A stretch of DNA of 55,535 bases, from NCBI GenBank assembly GCA_000332255.1, contig KB235926.1:2538213-2593747 (forward strand). The letters run 5' to 3'. This DNA comes from a cyanobacterium PCC 7702 (GTDB lineage Bacteria; Cyanobacteriota; Cyanobacteriia; Cyanobacteriales; Nostocaceae). Each line of letters starts with the position of its first letter. The stretch's first letter is position 1. Shown here piece by piece: positions 51,749 to 55,535 of this stretch. The notes beneath the pieces were generated by a model. That model saw only the letters and a list, made by a program, of their open reading frames with translations, had not been told where the DNA came from and ran no database searches. The translations under genes and the position numbers were made by a program.

Positions 51749-51779
51749 GGTGTTGCGATCGCAACACCCTAATTTTTTT
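51749..51779 (+). terminator. Intrinsic terminator built around a HIP1 site
   Basis: GGTGTTGC-GATC-GCAACACC (51749-51768) is a perfect 20-base palindrome with the HIP1 octamer in its centre, followed by CTAA and seven T residues (51773-51779). It ends the gene at 51739; the stop codon of the convergent kinase gene lies immediately beside it. Confidence 0.85.
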
Positions 51780-53889
51780 GATTAAAGTTAGGTCTAGGAA
51801 GAAGTGGAACAAGGAATATACTTGGTTTTTTAACTGGTAAAAAACTTTGAGCTAAATCACGTGCTTGAATTGCCTGTTGCTCATTTGGCTTCAGTTTAAT
51901 AGCTTGGTTATAGGAAGCGATCGCTTCTTGGTAGCGTCGTAAATTTAGCAAAGCATTACCTCTGGAAAACCAACTTTCGTAATACTTGGGATTGTAACGT
52001 ATAGCGCGATTGTAAGAGGCGATCGCCTCTTCATACTTCTTCAAGCTATAAAGCGAATTTCCCCGGTTATACCAAACTTGATAATCTTGTCGTTTCTGCT
52101 CGATGGCATGATTGTAAGCAGCGATCGCTTCTTCGTAGCGTTGCATTTGATGCAACGACCAGCCTTTCCCGTACCACGCAGTAAAATTGTTAGGACTATA
52201 TTTAATTACTTGCTCAAAGGATTCTATAGCTTCTGGATAGCGTTGCAAACTGAGAAGGATATTACCCCTTGATAACCATGCTTGATAATAACTTGGCTGG
52301 AATTGCACCGCTTTGTCATAAGCTGCTAACGCATCTTGGTAGCGTTGCAAATTGACTAAAGCATTGCCTTTACCATACCATGCTTTTGCGTAGCTAGGTT
52401 TGATGGCAATAACTTTATCGTAGAAAGCTATTGCATCTTCATAACGTTTGACATTACTCAGCGCTAAAGCCTTATTATAAAAAGCTTTGTAATTGTCTTT
52501 TTGCAAATTAATAGCTTGGTCGTAGGCTGTAATTGCTTCATCGTACTGTTGTAAACTACTATAAACTTCTCCCTTGGCGTTCCAAACCTCTGAAGACTGA
52601 CTGTCTAATTGCAAAGCTTTATCAAAAGCAGCAATTGCTTCTGGATAGCGCTGTAAATTTTTTAATACAAAACCCCTACCTACCCAAGCTTCCAAATAAT
52701 CTGGTTGCAGCTGAATAGCTCGATCGTATGCTGTCAGTGCGGCTTTATATTCTTTCAATTCATACAAAACTTTCCCTTGACCGTTCCAAGCTTCAGCATA
52801 ATCTGGTCGAATTTTAACTGCTTTTTCATAGGCAGATAAAGCATCTTGATAGCGCTGCAGTTCATAAAAAATATTTGCTTGTTTGTACAATTCTGTGGAA
52901 TTAAGGGAATTAATTGTATGAACGGCGTAAAAAGAAGCTGCTGTTGCTAATCCTGCTATAATTATTCCGCTCCCAATTTTGACAAATATATTTTTGGGAA
53001 ACTTATTTTTCCGAAGAGAATTTGAATTAGCAGAAGGAATATTTAGCGGAATAGTTTGAGAATTAGAAGCACGCAAATCTTTCAAAGCTTGTAAAGCTTG
53101 CGTTGCTGAATCAAAACGCTGGCGAAAGTCGTAGCGTACCATTTTATCTAAAAATTCTGCCAATGGTTGACTTACTCGAGCATTATTTCGCCAAATAATT
53201 TCATTGGTATCTGGATTTTTTTCTAACTGTTGGGGAGACAATCCGGTCAAAGCTTGAATAGCAATAATACCGACTGCATAAACATCGCTACTATATTTAG
53301 GATTACCTTGTGCTTGCTCGCCAGGAATATACCCAGGAGTACCGATAGCAATGGTAAATTTGCTTTTATTGTTGATGTTAAGTACCTGAGTTGTAATTTC
53401 TTTAACTGCTCCAAAATCGATTAAAAATAATTTGCCATCTTGCTTGCGTCGAAGTAAATTACAGGGATTAATATCGCGATGAATTACTTTTTGTCGGTGC
53501 ACAAAATCTAAAATTTGTAAAATTTCCTGCACAAGAGAAATGACTTGCTCTTCACTGAAGATTTTACCCGGGGTAATTTCTTGACTGAGATCCTTACCTT
53601 CTATAAACTCCTGAACAAGATAAAATTCTTCTTTTTCTTCAAAGTAAGCCAAAAGCTGGGGAATCTGGTCGTGGGTTCCTAATTTATACAAAACTTGAGC
53701 TTCGGTATCAAACAAACGTCTAGCTGTTTGCAAAGCTACTGGGTTTGTTGTTTGTAGTTTCAGCTTCTTGACCACGCACTGGGGATTACCAGGTAATTGA
53801 GTATCGCAAGCAACATAAGTTTCACCAAATCCCCCTCCTCCCAAATAGCTAAGAATTTGGTATCGTCCAGCAAGTGTGTTTCCCAGCAT
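51769..53889 (-). CDS. Ser/Thr protein kinase with C-terminal TPR repeats
   Basis: A 706-residue Hanks-type kinase. The G-loop is YLGGGGFGETYVA, the ATP lysine is in CVVKKLKL, and the activation segment begins DFGAVKE and ends GTPGYIPGEQAQG. The catalytic loop is HRDINPCNLL, in which the usual Lys of HRDIKPxN is Asn. The kinase covers about residues 1-270. One hydrophobic helix at about 303-325 anchors it, and ten TPRs follow at about 333-685, for example RYPEAIAAFDKALQLDSQSS. This places the kinase in the cytoplasm and the TPRs across the membrane. The repeats also carry many HIP1 words. Confidence 0.9.
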   Translation of the reverse strand: MLGNTLAGRYQILSYLGGGGFGETYVACDTQLPGNPQCVVKKLKLQTTNPVALQTARRLFDTEAQVLYKLGTHDQIPQLLAYFEEKEEFYLVQEFIEGKDLSQEITPGKIFSEEQVISLVQEILQILDFVHRQKVIHRDINPCNLLRRKQDGKLFLIDFGAVKEITTQVLNINNKSKFTIAIGTPGYIPGEQAQGNPKYSSDVYAVGIIAIQALTGLSPQQLEKNPDTNEIIWRNNARVSQPLAEFLDKMVRYDFRQRFDSATQALQALKDLRASNSQTIPLNIPSANSNSLRKNKFPKNIFVKIGSGIIIAGLATAASFYAVHTINSLNSTELYKQANIFYELQRYQDALSAYEKAVKIRPDYAEAWNGQGKVLYELKEYKAALTAYDRAIQLQPDYLEAWVGRGFVLKNLQRYPEAIAAFDKALQLDSQSSEVWNAKGEVYSSLQQYDEAITAYDQAINLQKDNYKAFYNKALALSNVKRYEDAIAFYDKVIAIKPSYAKAWYGKGNALVNLQRYQDALAAYDKAVQFQPSYYQAWLSRGNILLSLQRYPEAIESFEQVIKYSPNNFTAWYGKGWSLHQMQRYEEAIAAYNHAIEQKRQDYQVWYNRGNSLYSLKKYEEAIASYNRAIRYNPKYYESWFSRGNALLNLRRYQEAIASYNQAIKLKPNEQQAIQARDLAQSFLPVKKPSIFLVPLLPRPNFNQKN

Positions 53890-53985
53890 TTGGCTTGCCT
53901 AGTTGAATGCATTACAATCTGATTTTGATCTTGCCACAGGTCAATGGGGAAAGAGGGACACGAAAGCAATAACCACTAACTAACA

Positions 53986-54699
53986 ATGATTCCTGTTAGC
54001 GATCGCCTTTTTATTTTTACTTCCAGAAAACCGACTGCTGTTTACTGGCTAATTGGCATTAATATTGCCATATTTTTCTGGGAACTCAAGCTCGAGTTTA
54101 GCGGCCAATTAGCTAGTTTTATTAACAGGTGGTGTTTGATTCCTGCACAAATTAGCGAAGCGATCGCCCAAGTTGTTGCTGGTAACTTTCCTGCGGGATT
54201 ATTCTTGCTGTCACGCTCGAGCTCGTTGCTATCGGGAATGTTTATCCACGGTAGTTTTAGTCAAATTGTCGGGAATTTAATATTTCTGTGGGTTTTCGGG
54301 AGAAACTTAAATAATATCCTCGGACAGAGAAAATTTTTAGGACTTTACCTTGCAGGTGGTGTATTCACACAGGTCATGCAACTTCTTGCTCACCCTAGCT
54401 CCCTGGTTCCGCTGATGGGAGGAAACGGTGCAATTGCCTCTGTTTTGGGAGCCTACGTCTTTAAGTTTCCTAAAGTCAAAATTGATACTATCTTACCCCT
54501 TGCGATCGTATTCGTACCAGTGCAAATTCCAGCATTTTTTCATATATTTTCGTGGTTCGTGCAACTAAATTTTTACGGCGTTGGTAGTTTAAGCATTCCT
54601 GGTGGTGTTATTCCCCATAACGTTGACTGGACAGAGGGTACTGGATTAGTCTTCGGTGCATTGAGTATGTGGCTATTGCAAAGACGCGTGCTAAGATAA
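53986..54699 (+). CDS. Rhomboid-family membrane protein lacking the catalytic dyad
   Basis: A 237-residue rhomboid-like protein with six hydrophobic helices. AVYWLIGINIAIFFWEL starts it, and SGMFIHGSFSQIVGNLIFLWVFGRNLNNILG matches the conserved rhomboid TM2 region. The motif that carries the catalytic Ser (GxSG) reads GGNGAIASVLGAY here, so Ser is replaced by Asn. The segment that should carry the catalytic His reads VDWTEGTGLVFGAL, with no His at the expected place. It is therefore likely an inactive rhomboid that binds membrane proteins. The start is the ATG at 53986, divergent from the kinase gene. Confidence 0.85.
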   Translation: MIPVSDRLFIFTSRKPTAVYWLIGINIAIFFWELKLEFSGQLASFINRWCLIPAQISEAIAQVVAGNFPAGLFLLSRSSSLLSGMFIHGSFSQIVGNLIFLWVFGRNLNNILGQRKFLGLYLAGGVFTQVMQLLAHPSSLVPLMGGNGAIASVLGAYVFKFPKVKIDTILPLAIVFVPVQIPAFFHIFSWFVQLNFYGVGSLSIPGGVIPHNVDWTEGTGLVFGALSMWLLQRRVLR

Positions 54700-54700
54700 A

Positions 54701-54728
54701 ACCACACTGTTAGTTGCAGCAGTGTGGT
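54701..54728 (-). terminator. Hairpin, probable bidirectional terminator
   Basis: ACCACACTG (54701-54709) pairs perfectly with CAGTGTGGT (54720-54728) around a ten-base loop. On the minus strand TTTTATC follows, which fits a terminator for the small gene ending at 54822. On the plus strand it lies directly after the rhomboid stop codon. Confidence 0.65.
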
Positions 54729-54821
54729 AGAGTTTGTAAATTTGTGATTAGGCTTAAAAAACTAGAAATATTTTGAAGTTGTGGAGTGTTCTCAGTAATG
54801 AAGAAGTAGCAAACTTTTGCT

Positions 54822-55022
54822 TTACTTGAGAAGCCTTGTTACTCTAACATCGTACTCAGTGCCTTTAGGATGTTCGCTTTTCGCTCTCAAAAAAGCCATG
54901 CTATCTGCTTTTTCTTTTGTTTCCGCGTCGATCTCGTAGCGTGTCGTTCCGCGTTGAAAAGTATTGCTTGTCTGGTCCAGAAATTCTTTGATATCGACAA
55001 ATACCTCGTAAGTATGAACCAT
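54822..55022 (-). CDS. Small 66-residue protein, unknown function
   Basis: From ATG at 55022 the frame encodes a 66-residue soluble protein: VHTYEVFVDIKEFLDQTSNT followed by RYEIDAETKEKADSMAFLRA, KSEHPKGTEYDVRVTRLLK. The start is chosen because GAGGAGG lies seven to nine bases upstream; a longer frame from 55049 is unlikely. The alternating strand-helix-strand pattern (YEVFVD, then a helix AETKEKADSMAFLRA, then YDVRVTRL) resembles a small ferredoxin-like fold. I cannot name the family. Confidence 0.6.
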   Translation of the reverse strand: MVHTYEVFVDIKEFLDQTSNTFQRGTTRYEIDAETKEKADSMAFLRAKSEHPKGTEYDVRVTRLLK

Positions 55023-55169
55023 TTTGGGACCTCCTCGTGCTTGACACACGAATTGATAGAACGTATCTAGTTGTATCTAGTGTATGAACACCAGCGAATT
55101 TATATTTGCCACAAACATAATTCTTCTTAGTTAAACATAATTCTTTATAAAGGACATACTCAAAAACCT

Positions 55170-55535
55170 GTGAATGACCGCCCAGGGATGAAAACTATTT
55201 GGGTAGGCTAAAGTCTACAGTCCGGTATAATGTGTCTAACACGAGTAAGAATAATCACAAGCGTGTTGAACAATCCTAGTAGGGGTGGAACTCCTGCACA
55301 GTAAGTCAGCCGTGTTAATCGTCGCCTATTCCACTGGCAAACAATAGCAGTCCTTGGGAGCTAATTCATAACACAAGTGGACTCGGAAAGTGAAATGATA
55401 AAAACATCAAGTAACCTCACAGCTAAACCTCGTTAGTTTAGCCAAGTACGGTAGGAGACCTTTGGCCCTGCAGAGACGATCTTTCTGAAAGAATAGCTGT
55501 AAAAAGCTACAGGGAGTGACTTTAGTCCTTGCCTG
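55170..55535 (+). ncRNA. Probable 5' part of a group II intron
   Basis: From about 55170 the plus strand shows motifs that match domain I to III of group II introns. CGCCCAGGG near the start resembles the CGCCCAG of Ll.LtrB, GTAGGCTAAAGTCTAC (55204-55219) forms the GUAG...CUAC hairpin found there, and GTAGGAGACCTTTGGCC (55451-55467) resembles the GUAGGAGAACCUAUGG segment. The intron reverse-transcriptase frame and 3' domains V-VI would lie beyond the window. The exact 5' boundary is uncertain (GTGAATGACCGCC at 55170, not the canonical GUGYG). The comparison was made from memory, not by alignment. Confidence 0.55.

Noticed and set aside
51860-52890. Regularly spaced 102-base repeats that could suggest a CRISPR or satellite array
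   Set aside because: They are the coding units of the TPR repeats (34 codons each) in the kinase gene and vary in sequence as coding repeats do. No CRISPR array was seen anywhere in the window.
55170-55535. IS200/IS605 or TnpB-type element at the right edge
   Set aside because: I could not find TnpB-like codons in any frame; the motif order fits a group II intron better.

Overview
The window comes from a cyanobacterium, most likely a filamentous heterocyst-forming type (Nostocales). The octamer GCGATCGC (HIP1) recurs through genes and spacers, base composition is near 40% G+C, and several genes are cyanobacterial hallmarks: a KaiB paralogue, a fused modBC, a four-ACT aspartate kinase, a VTE5/phytol-kinase-like protein, a Ser/Thr kinase fused to TPRs, and DUF2808. 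The genus cannot be fixed from the sequence.

Layout. (1) 1-265: truncated IS5-type transposase running off the left edge, abutting a Wzy/O-antigen-ligase-like gene that has no ATG. (2) 378-18889: a large surface-polysaccharide locus with five GT4 and one GT2 glycosyltransferases, three methyltransferases, a GT-C-like membrane protein, a Wzx-type flippase, the initiating sugar-phosphate transferase, and gmd/fcl for GDP-L-fucose. A CSP41/SDR-type gene sits inside it on the other strand. No Wza/Wzb/Wzc export genes are in view. (3) 18997-22963: fau, a lone sugar-ABC permease and lysC, with nested palindromic repeats. (4) 23037-28749: a divergent module of a LPG_synthase_TM/UPF0104 membrane protein, two tandem esterases and an MprF-like aminoacyl-phosphatidylglycerol synthase, then a PNPOx-like protein. 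(5) 28892-33347: a GH5 hydrolase, a degenerate pair of related small reading frames, a solitary KaiB-like gene and small cyanobacterial proteins. (6) 33687-37329: a molybdate locus in which a ribbon-helix-helix/Mop protein faces modA-modBC across an intergenic region full of ACCAA/TTGGT half-sites. (7) 38292-43046: a frameshifted GntR/FCD regulator with its operator-promoter, a cell-wall amidase, membrane and YbjQ proteins, and a TPR protein. (8) 43115-47692: an NAD operon pncB-nadD-nrtR-nadE with a palindrome over the promoter. (9) 47999-55022: small proteins, phytol kinase-like protein, YidD, a TPR kinase and a rhomboid without its catalytic residues. (10) 55170 to the end: what looks like the 5' part of a group II intron.

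Functionally, region 2 would make, polymerise and flip a fucose-containing, methylated glycan. Region 4 may modify the charge of phosphatidylglycerol. Region 6 imports molybdate under a probable dedicated regulator. Region 8 makes NAD under NrtR control. Short palindromic repeats have entered both spacers and coding sequence (lysC, the sugar transferase, a Tyr-rich protein), in one place nested three deep.
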